A program made the translations under genes and the position numbers. Shown one piece after another: positions 22,250 through 35,402 of a stretch of 64,000 bases of DNA; within the stretch, counting starts at the first letter, position 1; every line of letters starts with the position of its first letter. The stretch lies in contig CANTFL010001483.1 in the NCBI GenBank assembly GCA_947650285.1, positions 1 to 64,000 on the forward strand, given 5' to 3'. This DNA is from Hyaloperonospora brassicae (taxonomy: Eukaryota > Oomycota > Peronosporomycetes > Peronosporales > Peronosporaceae). Under the pieces are notes generated by a model. It saw only the letters and a list, made by a program, of their open reading frames with translations. It searched no databases and was not told where the DNA came from.

Positions 22250-25200
22250 GATATATATTCGAGTAAATTGACACAAAAATAGCTAGTGCATATTCATGGC
22301 AAATATATCCTTTTCATGCACTGGGTTATCACGCATAGCTACTTTCATATAACGCGATTAGTAGCAGAGGACGGCCTTTTTGCCGTCTGTAATAAATTGC
22401 ATTAACGCGCAGCCTATTTCAAAAATTGCTGGCGTCACAGACCACATGGAATGGCATGATTGTCGTGGTCTCAAGATGGGTGTAAGGGCTTGAGCTATAT
22501 TGACTCCAATGTATAGACGTTAGTTGCAGAATATTCTATCCATCAGACTTGTCGAAGACGGCTCTATTACCGTATACATAAGCAGGATTTACTATATGCA
22601 CACCATATGACTGTGCTGGTTGTTGCGCCTATAGAGAATTTTGCTTTAATCATTATTGTGGCTCGTACTATCTTTAATGAGACGCAAGACCTTTCGCAAA
22701 GTTAAAGTCGGATTTCTTCATCGGTCAAGAACGAATTGACAGCGGAAACGGCATGAGAAATTCGTCCTGTACCCTCGTAATTTTGTTATATTTAGTAAGA
22801 TCTTTAAGTGACCAATTTTATCACAAATCAATTTAACCAAAACATATAGAGACGGATGATAAGCAATATGGATCGACATTAACGGTTTCCACAAGTGATC
22901 GCCACAAAATAGCACTGGAAGCGATAAATTTGACCATTTTAAGCAAAATAAATACGTTGTTTTTTCCAGAAGGACAATATAGTTCAAAAAATACACACCA
23001 AGTGAGCTAAAACCGATCGTGTATTTTTATAAATTAGTTGAACTATTCTATATCGAAGCATTCTATATTGCACAATATGTAGAGCACTATTTACGCCATC
23101 TTGCAATGACATGGATAAAGCTTGCGATAAAAAATGATAATATGATGACTTTTTCTACCTGTATTTATCGGTTTTGGGGTTTTAACGGTACCGGTCTCCT
23201 TTTATAATTTTCATGACAACCAAGCGTGATATAGTCGAATCCCCTATTAATTATAATTTAATGCGTACAAGTATGGCGGGAGATAGCGAGCTGGCGATTA
23301 TTGTCTTGACCTGTCACCTTTCACGGTATCCAGAATTGCAATTTGTCGGAAATGAGTAATTTAACCCTTTAAAAAACCTATGATAAGCACTGTAAGATTC
23401 GACAGTACATTTATACTTGCATAATTACGCACGACGTACATGTATGCAGACGAACCATGGCTGTTAAATCGATGATAGCGGATTAAAAGACTTAGATTGG
23501 TGTTTTGAACTGCGATTGATGTTGCTACATACGCTATTAAACGGTTTTTGACGCTTAGTGAGTTGGTATAGCTTATTTTACTCGTGTACGGCTTACACCG
23601 ATGACTGTACCGCGATCCAAAACGATCATTACATCATGCATTACACTAACTATTCCGGCATATATTAAAATGTTTTCTCATTCCCTTTACGAGCTTGTCA
23701 CCAAATCGATCTCTGACATAAAAAATGTGAATAGATCTTTCGTAGCAATTTCATTTTTATCATGGACTGCACATAGTCTTTCTCATTGCAATTAGCATTT
23801 GCAATCGAAAATCAAGTCGCAATTTGGCAAGATAGGTTAATTATGTTTTGCGAGCTTGTCACATTAGTTTATTTTACTCGATGGAACCCTAACATTTCCG
23901 CATTACATATATTTTTATTGTTGTGCCAATAATAGACATAAATAAGACTCTACGCTGACGCATAAATTAGTTTTTGACACGTATTATTATTAATATTGGG
24001 ATTATTATGTATTGACACAAGAAGTTCTATATAATATCGCAAAAACTTTTCCTCATATCACCGAAGCGTTTACTTTAGTATCTTATTTCGTGGAGATCTC
24101 CGAGCATCTCAGTCATAATATTATAAATTATATTGAGCCGAGGACCCACTATGACTATTTTGTTTTTCACCCAAAATATCAACGTCATACTCCAAATTGT
24201 TTTGACCTTCTATCCACACCGGTCACCTGGCGCTTGAAGCCCCTTCACTTTATCATATCAGCAAAATAATGATACTGAAAACATATCCGATGTTTGTTTG
24301 GAATGCCCTCGGTGGTTTCTAGATTTATCATAAACCCATCGACAATCGAAGACAATACAGCGATCAAGTGTCTGTATGTCGGAGATCAGCATGTTACATA
24401 TATGTAGCATGCTCTCAACTAATTTGAGAAGTATGCCTCAAACGTATGTGGTATTGAATGTTAAAAGGTGTAATTGACCGTTTTATAATGAGTCTAAACC
24501 CATCATGTCTGTCCATCACTGGTAATGCACACTTTCATCAATATTTACCCATATTATCATGTAATTCATCTGTGTTACAACCTCGCTTAGAATTAAGTCA
24601 TTGGAATATAGGTATGCTATTAGCGCAAGTTATCATAATTATAATAAAAACTCTTATTCCACAATTATCTACATTTGTCTTACATCCCGTATACCCACAT
24701 CGATATAATAGACTGATGTAGCGTTATATCTACCGCAACAACGTATTATCGAACCTTAAACTACAATTGTACTTATCCTTATTCAACCAATTTACTCGAA
24801 TCAGTTTTGGCTACGATATCAATTGATTGTATAGTGATTGAGGTGTATTACGTGACTGAGTGAAAAAATCGTAAATCTTGAATATCTTGGGTCATAATAT
24901 GATTCTTAAGTACATATCACCATGCAAACCATTCGATACTTATTTAAATCTATTTTACTTGCAAAATGCCTTGCAAAGACCTTAATTAAACTCCGTTTTG
25001 ACTTTATGGAGTCGTTGTCGTGTCCCGGTAGGCTCTCCACATTTTACAAAACTTATTTAAACAATAGTTTGAGCACCCTACGTGCTCATATGCGTTGCTC
25101 ACTCAACCAGACCAACAAAAGTATTGACGTCATCCGTCGACCGTTTGCGGCTTTCCTTGCTCGTTAAAAATACATATTGCTTTGCTGTAGACGTCGATTC

Positions 25201-26929
25201 TAAAAAGACCTACCAATAAGCAGTGCATCTGATCTTCTATACATAATAAGGAATGTGATATCTTGTATCCTTCAGCGTGGGCGTGGCGCCTTGCACAAAG
25301 ATTAAATGTGCCTGAAATCTGTAAAATGCTTTACTTAGTTACTCCTTTCGTCTTGAACACGCTCATCGTGCTGAATTGATGCTTTAATAATTGAATAGCT
25401 TTTACGAGAGCATCAACATTCTTGAAAAGTCTCATTCAAGGAGTCATTTCTTCCATTATTGATAATTATTATTTTATAATGATTATTCTTCATACAGTAT
25501 TCATTCTCCTCGTCTTTTAACAAAGATGTATTATTCGTCGGGTGTTATCACGGTTTGTACAAAAACAATTGCATAATGAGTGACAAACAAACAAATTATT
25601 TTTTTGCGACTACCCATGATCCTGAAAGTATTGTCACACTTAAAGAAAAAGGGTATAGGCGGATAGAAATATACATCTCCAATTATGGTCGATAAGTAAA
25701 AAACGCATTTACCGATAAGTGATTGCTAAGAGGGTCATTAACAAGGTATAATTTTGATTGTCAACATGACCCTATAGTTTTTATTCATAACGATACTCAT
25801 CTTGCCGTCTGCTCACTTTATCATTTAATTCGACAGACCCGTGAATACAACTGCTCCAACTAAACGGATCATATACCCGCCAAATTATTGTAATCGAATC
25901 CTAAAAAGCAAAAAGCTGTAATAAATTTCGAAAGCGGTCATTAAAGACAAAAACGTTAGGCATTTATGTTATTGTGTATTATAATGCAAGATATATTTTG
26001 CTCAATTGTTATATTGAGGATATAAAGTAGCTTGTATAAGCCGTCATGAAGAACGGAAAGAAGGTCATTAAATATCTAAAATTCCTCACAATACTTACCC
26101 GTTTGGTTGCGCAACTTAACAAGTTGTGACCAGTCAACGTCTTAACTGAATATTTAATGACATGAAGCACGAAATCAATGTCCAATGACTCGTGCTGCAT
26201 CACGCTTAAACAATGCGCACAGTAATGAAGTGGTTTTCTACAGAAGTTTCGATGTTTTTCTTTACCATTGACACAGACAGTCCAGACTGACGGCGAATAT
26301 ATTCAATATCGTTCATAAACAGTTTTCTCTCTTTTCTTGTATGCTCATTACGAATTCCTCTTTCAGTTAAAGTCGCTTCGGTATTAAGCTTAACAGTTTA
26401 ATCGCAGATAGCTTAATATCTCTAAACTGCAAGATCGCAGACATTCCTGTGGGCCTAGTTTTGTAATTATCGGTGACGTGCCTTGCAATGCCTCAAAAGT
26501 GCTCACTTTACTTTTCCAAGTAGCCGTTGTTCACGCATCATACGTGATGCGAACTTGTCGAGCTAATAGTTTGATCTCCTTCCGCTATTTGGGCATGATG
26601 TCATCTCTTGCAATATTGGCCTTAAAATCAAAATAATTCTCTTTTACAAAGCCGACATGCCTTGATTCTAAGGAGCCTATCCTTTTGTCCGAAGAATATT
26701 TGGCGCACGCTGATTTTAAGGTAATAACAAAAGTTATTCCAAACATATACAGAAACTCAAATTTCATTAAACAATGTATAGTATGAATAATGCTGCCACT
26801 TCTCGTATATACGATGCTGCTCTCTTTATATTGCTTAATCACACCACATACAAAAATTATATTAATGATGTAGATCACGGAATAATACACAGGATCTCAA
26901 TCGGCATGCGGTATATCCGGTGAGGTAGT
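22250..26929. other. 4.7 kb AT-rich desert, no gene recognised
   Basis: Stop-dense on both strands, with no open frame longer than about 100 codons. The longest (26585-26890, minus, 101 codons) and one at 24922-25167 show no motif. A 26-bp near-palindrome lies at about 24389-24414. I see nothing else to annotate. Confidence 0.5.
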
Positions 26930-27199
26930 GAGGTGGAGTGGTGATCGCTCGTTTCTCGAGAAGTTTTCGACTATCCTCTGGCGCCCGGACGCCCGACCAA
27001 CGAAGGGGGTACTCCGATTTTGTGCTTTGTGTTCTCTTGCTCACCTTGTTTATCCATAGGTGGGGCGGGTTGCGCTCTTGTTAATAGATTTGAGATAAGG
27101 CTAAATTTGACCGTTCTAGGGATAGACCTTGTTCGGGTGGAAATTTGTCACCCGGTCAAAAGCAGGGGCGAATCGAAAGAGAACTCTTCACTCGATCGC
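26930..27199 (-). repeat. Truncated gypsy LTR at the left edge of the tRNA array
   Basis: About 270 bp matching, in reverse complement, the 3' part of the LTR at 57734-58538. The match runs from the LTR end (GGTGGAGTGGTGA) through CTGGCGCCCGGACG and the TTGACCGTT block to ACTCGATCGC. It stops about 7 bp before array sequence begins. The other part of the LTR is not present on the far side of the array. Confidence 0.8.
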
Positions 27200-27543
27200 G
27201 TGTATACCGCAGTGTTACCTCTCCCAATGAAGCGTGTATCTCTTTTGCGCTCATGCCTCGAAATTACATCGCCCGTACAACAGGTTTCTTGAAATAGGCT
27301 TGTAGCGAAAGAGGCGAGAAATGGACAACGTCTACGCCAAAAGCCAAGCCAGTGCCAGGCCTGTACCCGTGCGAGCCGAGCCAACCGCGGCTGGAAGAGC
27401 AAAAGAAGGCCAAACCGAGGTGGTCAGCATATCCGCTAGCATGGTGGAGACTGTAGGTTGTTCTCACATGACGAAGCGCAGCGATATAGTAGATGCAATA
27501 GCAGTCAGTCAATAGCAGTCGGCGAACACAGGAAAGAATGGAT

Positions 27544-27623
27544 TGGCCAATGTGGGATTCGAACCCACGCCCTTTCGGACCAGTGCCTTAAACTGGCGCC
27601 TTAGACCGCTCGGCCAATTGACC
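27544..27623 (-). tRNA. tRNA-Leu(AAG), array copy 1
   Basis: 80-nt class II tRNA, no intron. On the minus strand: acceptor stem GGTCAAT/ATTGGCC (one G-T pair), D stem GCC/GGC, anticodon stem CCAGT/ACTGG with loop TTAAGGC giving anticodon AAG, an 11-nt variable arm able to pair as TCC/GGG, T arm GTGGG-TTCGAAT-CCCAC and discriminator A, as expected for leucine tRNA. A34 would be edited to inosine, reading CUU and CUC codons. CCA is not encoded. Internal A and B boxes are intact. Downstream only a TTCTTT run is close; the first TTTT is about 140 nt away. Length-site allele CGAGCCGAG. All 27 copies read the same. Confidence 0.97.
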
Positions 27624-28318
27624 AACGGTGCTAACCACAACCCTACCACCACACCAAATCACACACAATAACGCATCGCAAGAATGTTACACCCATGCGA
27701 CATGCATACACAAACAGACTGCTACTGCTGCTATGCCCTGTCCACTGATCAGCTACAAAATAGCTTATCTGCGTCACCCGCTTTCATTACACAACCTTCG
27801 AGAGACTTCGTGGCGCCAACAGTACCGGCGGGGTGTACGGATCGCTTTTCCATGCGACATTTAGCATACCATCGACTTGATAGACATAACGCGCTCCTAT
27901 GTAGACGACTGCGCAAGCATAGCGTGGTTGCATCCGTCTCCGTGCTTTTCTCTCCAATGTTAGTACTGAGCCTCAGTACAGCCGCAGTGTTACCTCTCGC
28001 AATGAAGCATGTATCTCTTTTGCGCTCATGCCTCGAAATTACATCGCCCGTACAACAGGTTTCTTGAAATAGGCTTGTAGCGAAAGAGGCGAGAAATGGA
28101 CAACGTCTACGCCAAAAGTCAAGCCAGTGCCAGGCCTGTACCCGTGCGAGCCAAGCCAACCGCGGCTGGAGGCGCAAAAGAAGGCCAAACCGAGGTGGTC
28201 AGCATATCCGCTAGCATGGTGGAGACTGTAGGTTGTTCTCACATGACGAAGCGCAGCGATATAGTAGATGCAATAGCAGTCGGTCAATAGCAGTCGGCGA
28301 AGACAGGAAAGAATGGAT

Positions 28319-28398
28319 TGGCCAATGTGGGATTCGAACCCACGCCCTTTCGGACCAGTGCCTTAAACTGGCGCCTTAGACCGCTCGGCCAATTGACC
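28319..28398 (-). tRNA. tRNA-Leu(AAG), array copy 2
   Basis: Same 80-nt gene, 775 bp after copy 1. Length-site allele CGAGCCAAG. Confidence 0.97.
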
Positions 28399-29093
28399 AA
28401 CGGTGCTAACCACAACCCTACCACCACACCAAATCACACACAATAACGCATCGCAAGAATGTTACACCCATGCGACATGCATACACAAACAGACTGCTAC
28501 TGCTGCTATCCCCTGCCCACTGATCAGCTACAAAATAGCTTATCTGCGTCGCCCGCTTTCATTACACAAGCTTCCAGAGACTTCGTGGCGCCAACAGTAC
28601 CGGCGGGGTGTACGGATCGCTTTTCCATGCGACATTTAGCATACCATCGACTTGATAGACATAACGCGCTCCTATGTAGACGACTGCGCAAGCATAGCGT
28701 GGTTGCATCCGTCTCCGTGCTTTTCTCTCCAATGATAGTACTGAGCCTCAGTACAGCCGCAGTGTTACCTCTCGCAATGAAGCATGTATCTCTTTTGCGC
28801 TCATGCCTCGAAATTACATCGCCCGTACAACAGGTTTCTTGAAATAGGCTTGTAGCGAAAGAGGCGAGAAATGGACAACGTCTACGCCAAAAGCCAAGCC
28901 AGTGCCAGGCCTGTACCCGTGCGAGCCGAGCCAACCGCGGCTGGAGGCGCAAAAGAAGGCCAAGCCGAGGTGGTCAGCATATCCGCTAGCATGGTGGAGG
29001 CTGTAGGTTGTTCTCACATGACGAAGCGCAGCGATATAGTAGATGCAATAGCAGTCGGTCAATAGCAGTCGGCGAAGACAGGAAAGAATGGAT

Positions 29094-29173
29094 TGGCCAA
29101 TGTGGGATTCGAACCCACGCCCTTTCGGACCAGTGCCTTAAACTGGCGCCTTAGACCGCTCGGCCAATTGACC
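29094..29173 (-). tRNA. tRNA-Leu(AAG), array copy 3
   Basis: Same 80-nt gene, 775 bp after copy 2. Length-site allele CGAGCCGAG; its spacer has the CAATGATAG variant near 28734. Confidence 0.97.
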
Positions 29174-29868
29174 AACGGTGCTAACCACAACCCTACCACC
29201 ACACCAAATCACACACAATAACGCATCGCAAGAATGTTACACCCATGCGACATGCATACACAAACAGACTGCTACTGCTGCTATCCCCTGCCCACTGATC
29301 AGCTACAAAATAGCTTATCTGCGTCGCCCGCTTTCATTACACAAGCTTCGAGAGACTTCGTGGCGCCAACAGTACCGGCGCAGTGTACGGATCGCTTTTC
29401 CATGCGACATTTAGCATACCATCGACTTGATAGACATAACGCGCTCCTATGTAGACGACTGCGCAAGCATAGCGTGGTTGCATCCGTCTCCGTGCTTTTC
29501 TCTCCAATGATAGTACTGAGCCTCAGTACAGCCGCAGTGTTACCTCTCGCAATGAAGCATGTATCTCTTTTGCGCTCATGCCTCGAAATTACATCGCCCG
29601 TACAACAGGTTTCTTGAAATAGGCTTGTAGCGAAAGAGGCGAGAAATGGACAACGTCTACGCCAAAAGCCAAGCCAGTGCCAGGCCTGTACCCGTGCGAG
29701 CCGAGCCAACCGCGGCTGGAAGAGCAAAAGAAGGCCAAACCGAGGTGGTCAGCATATCCGCTAGCATGGTGGAGGCTGTAGGTTGTTCTCACATGACAAA
29801 GCACAGCGATATAGTAGATGCAATAGCAGTCGGTCAATAGCAGTCGGCGAAGACAGGAAAGAATGGAT

Positions 29869-29948
29869 TGGCCAATGTGGGATTCGAACCCACGCCCTTT
29901 CGGACCAGTGCCTTAAACTGGCGCCTTAGACCGCTCGGCCAATTGACC
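29869..29948 (-). tRNA. tRNA-Leu(AAG), array copy 4
   Basis: Same 80-nt gene, 775 bp after copy 3. Length-site allele CGAGCCGAG; the spacer again has CAATGATAG. Confidence 0.97.
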
Positions 29949-30643
29949 AACGGTGCTAACCACAACCCTACCACCACACCAAATCACACACAATAACGCA
30001 TCGCAAGAATGTTACACCCATGCGACATGCATACACAAACAGACTGCTACTGCTGCTATCCCCTGCCCACTGATCAGCTACAAAATAGCTTATCTGCGTC
30101 ACCCGCTTTCATTACACAAGCTTCGAGAGACTTCGTGGCGCCAACAGTACCGGCGGGGTGTACGGATCGCTTTTCCATGCGACATTTAGCATACCATCGA
30201 CTTGATAGACATAACGCGCTCCTATGTAGACGACTGCGCAAGCATAGCGTGGTTGCATCCGTCTCCGTGCTTTTATCTCCAATGTTAGTACTGAGCCTCA
30301 GTACAGCCGCAGTGTTACCTCTCGCAATGAAGCATGTATCTCTTTTGCGCTCATGCCTCGAAATTACATCGCCCGTACAACAGGTTTCTTGAAATAGGCT
30401 TGTAGCGAAAGAGGCGAGAAATGGACAACGTCTACGCCAAAAGCCAAGCCAGTGCCAGGCCTGTACCCGTGCGAGCCGAGCCAACCGCGGCTGGAAGAGC
30501 AAAAGAAGGCCAAACCGAGGTGGTCAGCATATCCGCTAGCATGGTGGAGGCTGTAGGTTGTTCTCACATGACAAAGCACAGCGATATAGTAGATGCAATA
30601 GCAGTCGGTCAATAGCAGTCGGCGAACACAGGAAAGAATGGAT

Positions 30644-30723
30644 TGGCCAATGTGGGATTCGAACCCACGCCCTTTCGGACCAGTGCCTTAAACTGGCGCC
30701 TTAGACCGCTCGGCCAATTGACC
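30644..30723 (-). tRNA. tRNA-Leu(AAG), array copy 5
   Basis: Same 80-nt gene, 775 bp after copy 4. Length-site allele CGAGCCGAG; first unit with TTTTATCTCC in the spacer. Confidence 0.97.
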
Positions 30724-31422
30724 AACGGTGCTAACCACAACCCTACCACCACACCAAATCACACACAATAACGCATCGCAAGAATGTTACACCCATGCGA
30801 CATGCATACACAAACAGACTGCTACTGCTGCTATCCCCTGCCCACTGATCAGCTACAAAATAGCTTATCTGCGTCGCCCGCTTTCATTACACAAGCTTCG
30901 AGAGACTTCGTGGCGCCAACAGTACCGGCGGGGTGTACGGATCGCTTTTCCATGCGACATTTAGCATACCATCGACTTGATAGACATAACGCGCTCCTAT
31001 GTAGACGACTGCGCAAGCATAGCGTGGTTGCATCCGTCTCCGTGCTTTTATCTCCAATGTTAGTACTGAGCCTCAGTACAGCCGCAGTGTTACCTCTCGC
31101 AATGAAGCATGTATCTCTTTTGCGCTCATGCCTCGAAATTACATCGCCCGTACAACAGGTTTCTTGAAATAGGCTTGTAGCGAAAGAGGTGAGCAATGGA
31201 CAACGTCTACGCCAAAAGTCAAGCCAGTGCCAGGCCTGTACCCGTGGAGTGGAGCCGAGCCAACCGCGGCTGGAAGAGCAAAAGAAGGCCAAACCGAGGT
31301 GGTCAGCATATCCGCTAGCATGGTGGAGGCTGTAGGTTGTTCTCACATGACAAAGCACAGCGATATAGTAGATGCAATAGCAGTCGGTCAATAGCAGTCG
31401 GCGAACACAGGAAAGAATGGAT

Positions 31423-31502
31423 TGGCCAATGTGGGATTCGAACCCACGCCCTTTCGGACCAGTGCCTTAAACTGGCGCCTTAGACCGCTCGGCCAATTGA
31501 CC
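31423..31502 (-). tRNA. tRNA-Leu(AAG), array copy 6
   Basis: Same 80-nt gene, 779 bp after copy 5. Length-site allele GAGTGGAGCCGAG (13 nt). First unit with GAAAGAGGTGAGCAATGG in place of GGCGAGAAATGG. Confidence 0.97.
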
Positions 31503-32201
31503 AACGGTGCTAACCACAACCCTACCACCACACCAAATCACACACAATAACGCATCGCAAGAATGTTACACCCATGCGACATGCATACACAAACAGACTG
31601 CTACTGCTGCTATCCCCTGCCCACTGATCAGCTACAAAATAGCTTATCTGCGTCACCCGCTTTCATTACACAAGCTTCGAGAGACTTCGTGGCGCCAACA
31701 GTACCGGCGCAGTGTACGGATCGCTTTTCCATGCGACATTTAGCATACCATCGACTTGATAGACATAACGCGCTCCTATGTAGACGACTGCGCAAGCATA
31801 GCGTGGTTGCATCCGTCTCCGTGCTTTTATCTCCAATGTTAGTACTGAGCCTCAGTACAGCCGCAGTGTTACCTCTCGCAATGAAGCATGTATCTCTTTT
31901 GCGCTCATGCCTCGAAATTACATCGCCCGTACAACAGGTTTCTTGAAATAGGCTTGTAGCGAAAGAGGTGAGCAATGGACAACGTCTACGCCAAAAGTCA
32001 AGCCAGTGCCAGGCCTGTACCCGTGCGAGGCGTCCGAGCCAACCGCGGCTGGAAGAGCAAAAGAAGGCCAAACCGAGGTGGTCAGCATATCCGCTAGCAT
32101 GGTGGAGACTGTAGGTTGTTCTCACATGACAAAGCACAGCGATATAGTAGATGCAATAGCAGTCGGTCAATAGCAGTCGGCGAACACAGGAAAGAATGGA
32201 T

Positions 32202-32281
32202 TGGCCAATGTGGGATTCGAACCCACGCCCTTTCGGACCAGTGCCTTAAACTGGCGCCTTAGACCGCTCGGCCAATTGACC
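32202..32281 (-). tRNA. tRNA-Leu(AAG), array copy 7
   Basis: Same 80-nt gene, 779 bp after copy 6. Length-site allele CGAGGCGTCCGAG (13 nt). Confidence 0.97.
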
Positions 32282-32981
32282 AACGGTGCTAACCACAACC
32301 CTACCACCACACCAAATCACACACAATAACGCATCGCAAGAATGTTACACCCATGCGACATGCATACACAAACAGACTGCTACTGCTGCTATCCCCTGCC
32401 AACTGATCAGCTACAAAATAGCTTATCTGCTTCACCCGCTTTCATTACACAAGCTTCGAGAGACTTCGTGGCGCCAACAGTACCGGCGCAGTGTACGGAT
32501 CGCTTTTCCATGCGACATTTAGCATACCATCGACTTGATAGACATAACGCGCTCCTATGTAGACGACTGCGCAAGCATAGCGTGGTTGCATCCGTCTCCG
32601 TGCTTTTATCTCCAATGTTAGTACTGAGCCTCAGTACAGCCGCAGTGTTACCTCTCGCAATGAAGCATGTATCTCTTTTGCGCTCATGCCTCGAAATTAC
32701 ATCGCCCGTACAACAGGTTTCTTGAAATAGGCTTGTAGCGAAAGAGGTGAGCAATGGACAACGTCTACGCCAAAAGCCAAGCCAGTGCCAGGCCTGTACC
32801 CGTGCGAGTGCGACCGAGCCAACCGCGGCTGGAAGAGCAAAAGAAGGCCAAACCGAGGTGGTCAGCATATCCGCTAGCATGGTGGAGGCTGTAGGTTGTT
32901 CTCACATGACAAAGCACAGCGATATAGTAGATGCAATAGCAGTCGGTCAATAGCAGTCGGCGAACACAGGAAAGAATGGAT

Positions 32982-33061
32982 TGGCCAATGTGGGATTCGA
33001 ACCCACGCCCTTTCGGACCAGTGCCTTAAACTGGCGCCTTAGACCGCTCGGCCAATTGACC
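32982..33061 (-). tRNA. tRNA-Leu(AAG), array copy 8
   Basis: Same 80-nt gene, 780 bp after copy 7. Length-site allele CGAGTGCGACCGAG (14 nt). Confidence 0.97.
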
Positions 33062-33763
33062 AACGGTGCTAACCACAACCCTACCACCACACCAAATCAC
33101 ACACAATAACGCATCGCAAGAATGTTACACCCATGCGACATGCATACACAAACAGACTGCTACTGCTGCTATCCCCTGGCCCACTGATCAGCTACAAAAT
33201 AGCTTATCTGCTTCACCCGCTTTCATTACACAAGCTTCGAGAGACTTCGTGGCGCCAACAGTACCGGCGCAGTGTACGGATCGCTTTTCCATGCGACATT
33301 TAGCATACCATCGACTTGATAGACATAACGCGCTCCTATGTAGACGACTGCGCAAGCATAGCGTGGTTGCATCCGTCTCCGTGCTTTTCTCTCCAATGAT
33401 AGTACTGAGCCTCAGTACAGCCGCAGTGTTACCTCTCGCAATGAAGCATGTATCTCTTTTGCGCTCATGCCTCGAAATTACATCGCCCGTACAACAGGTT
33501 TCTTGAAATAGGCTTGTAGCGAAAGAGGTGAGCAATGGACAACGTCTACGCCAAAAGCCAAGCCACTGCCAGGCCTGTACCCGTGCGAGTGCGATCCGAG
33601 CCAACCGCGGCTGGAAGAGCAAAAGGAGGCCAAACCGAGGTGGTCAGCATATCCGCTAGCATGGTGGAGGCTGTAGGTTGTTCTCACATGACAAAGCACA
33701 GCGATATAGTAGATGCAATAGCAGTCGGTCAATAGCAGTCGGCGAGCACAGGAAAGAATGGAT

Positions 33764-33843
33764 TGGCCAATGTGGGATTCGAACCCACGCCCTTTCGGAC
33801 CAGTGCCTTAAACTGGCGCCTTAGACCGCTCGGCCAATTGACC
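33764..33843 (-). tRNA. tRNA-Leu(AAG), array copy 9
   Basis: Same 80-nt gene, 782 bp after copy 8, the longest unit. Length-site allele CGAGTGCGATCCGAG (15 nt) plus one extra G near 33178. Confidence 0.97.
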
Positions 33844-34544
33844 AACGGTGCTAACCACAACCCTACCACCACACCAAATCACACACAATAACGCATCGCA
33901 AGAATGTTACACCCATGCGACATGCATACACAAACAGACTGCTACTGCTGCTATCCCCTGCCCACTGATCAGCTACAAAATAGCTTATCTGCGTCACCCG
34001 CTTTCATTACACAAGCTTCGAGAGACTTCGTGGCGCCAACAGTACCGGCGGAGTGTACGGATCGCTTTTCCATGCGACATTTAGCATACCATCGACTTGA
34101 TAGACATAACGCGCTCCTATGTAGACGACTGCGCAAGCATAGCGTGGTTGCATCCGTCTCCGTGCTTTTCTCTCCAATGATAGTACTGAGCCTCAGTACA
34201 GCCGCAGTGTTACCTCTCGCAATGAAGCATGTATCTCTTTTGCGCTCATGCCTCGAAATTACATCGCCCGTACAACAGGTTTCTTGAAATAGGCTTGTAG
34301 CGAAAGAGGTGAGCAATGGACAACGTCTACGCCAAAAGCCAAGCCACTGCCAGGCCTGTACCCGTGCGAGTGCGAGCCGAGCCAACCGCGGCTGGAAGAG
34401 CAAAAGGAGGCCGAACCGAGGTGGTCAGCATATCCACTAGCATGGTGGAGGCTGTAGGTTGTTCTCACATGACAAAGCACAGCGATATAGTAGATGCAAT
34501 AGCAGTCGGTCAATAGCAGTCGGCGAGCACAGGAAAGAATGGAT

Positions 34545-34624
34545 TGGCCAATGTGGGATTCGAACCCACGCCCTTTCGGACCAGTGCCTTAAACTGGCGC
34601 CTTAGACCGCTCGGCCAATTGACC
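34545..34624 (-). tRNA. tRNA-Leu(AAG), array copy 10
   Basis: Same 80-nt gene, 781 bp after copy 9. Length-site allele CGAGTGCGAGCCGAG (15 nt). Units 9 and 10 share CGAGCACAGG just downstream of the tRNA. Confidence 0.97.
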
Positions 34625-35322
34625 AACGGTGCTAACCACAACCCTACCACCACACCAAATCACACACAATAACGCATCGCAAGAATGTTACACCCATGCG
34701 ACATGCATACACAAACAGACTGCTACTGCTGCTATCCCCTGCCCACTGATCAGCTACAAAATAGCTTATCTGCGTCACCCGCTTTCATTACACAAGCTTC
34801 GAGAGACTTCGTGGCGCCAACAGTACCGGCGCAGTGTACGGATCGCTTTTCCATGCGACATTTAGCATACCATCGACTTGATAGACATAACGCGCTCCTA
34901 TGTAGACGACTGCGCAAGCATAGCGTGGTTGCATCCGTCTCCGTGCTTTTCTCTCCAATGTTAGTACTGAGCCTCAGTACAGCCGCAGTGTTACCTCTCG
35001 CAATGAAGCATGTATCTCTTTTGCGCTCATGCCTCGAAATTACATCGCCCGTACAACAGGTTTCTTGAAATAGGCTTGTAGCGAAAGAGGCGAGCAATGG
35101 ACAACGTCTACGCCAAAAGCCAAGCCAGTGCCAGGCCTGTACCCGTGGGTGGAGCCGAGCCAACCGCGGCTGGAAGAGCAAAAGAAGGCCAAACCGAGGT
35201 GGTCAGCATATCCGCTAGCATGGTGGAGGCTGTAGGTTGTTCTCACATGACAAAGCACAGCGATATAGTAGATGCAATAGCAGTCGGTCAATAGCAGTCG
35301 GCGAACACAGGAAAGAATGGAT

Positions 35323-35402
35323 TGGCCAATGTGGGATTCGAACCCACGCCCTTTCGGACCAGTGCCTTAAACTGGCGCCTTAGACCGCTCGGCCAATTGA
35401 CC
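35323..35402 (-). tRNA. tRNA-Leu(AAG), array copy 11
   Basis: Same 80-nt gene, 778 bp after copy 10. Length-site allele GGTGGAGCCGAG (12 nt). Confidence 0.97.
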
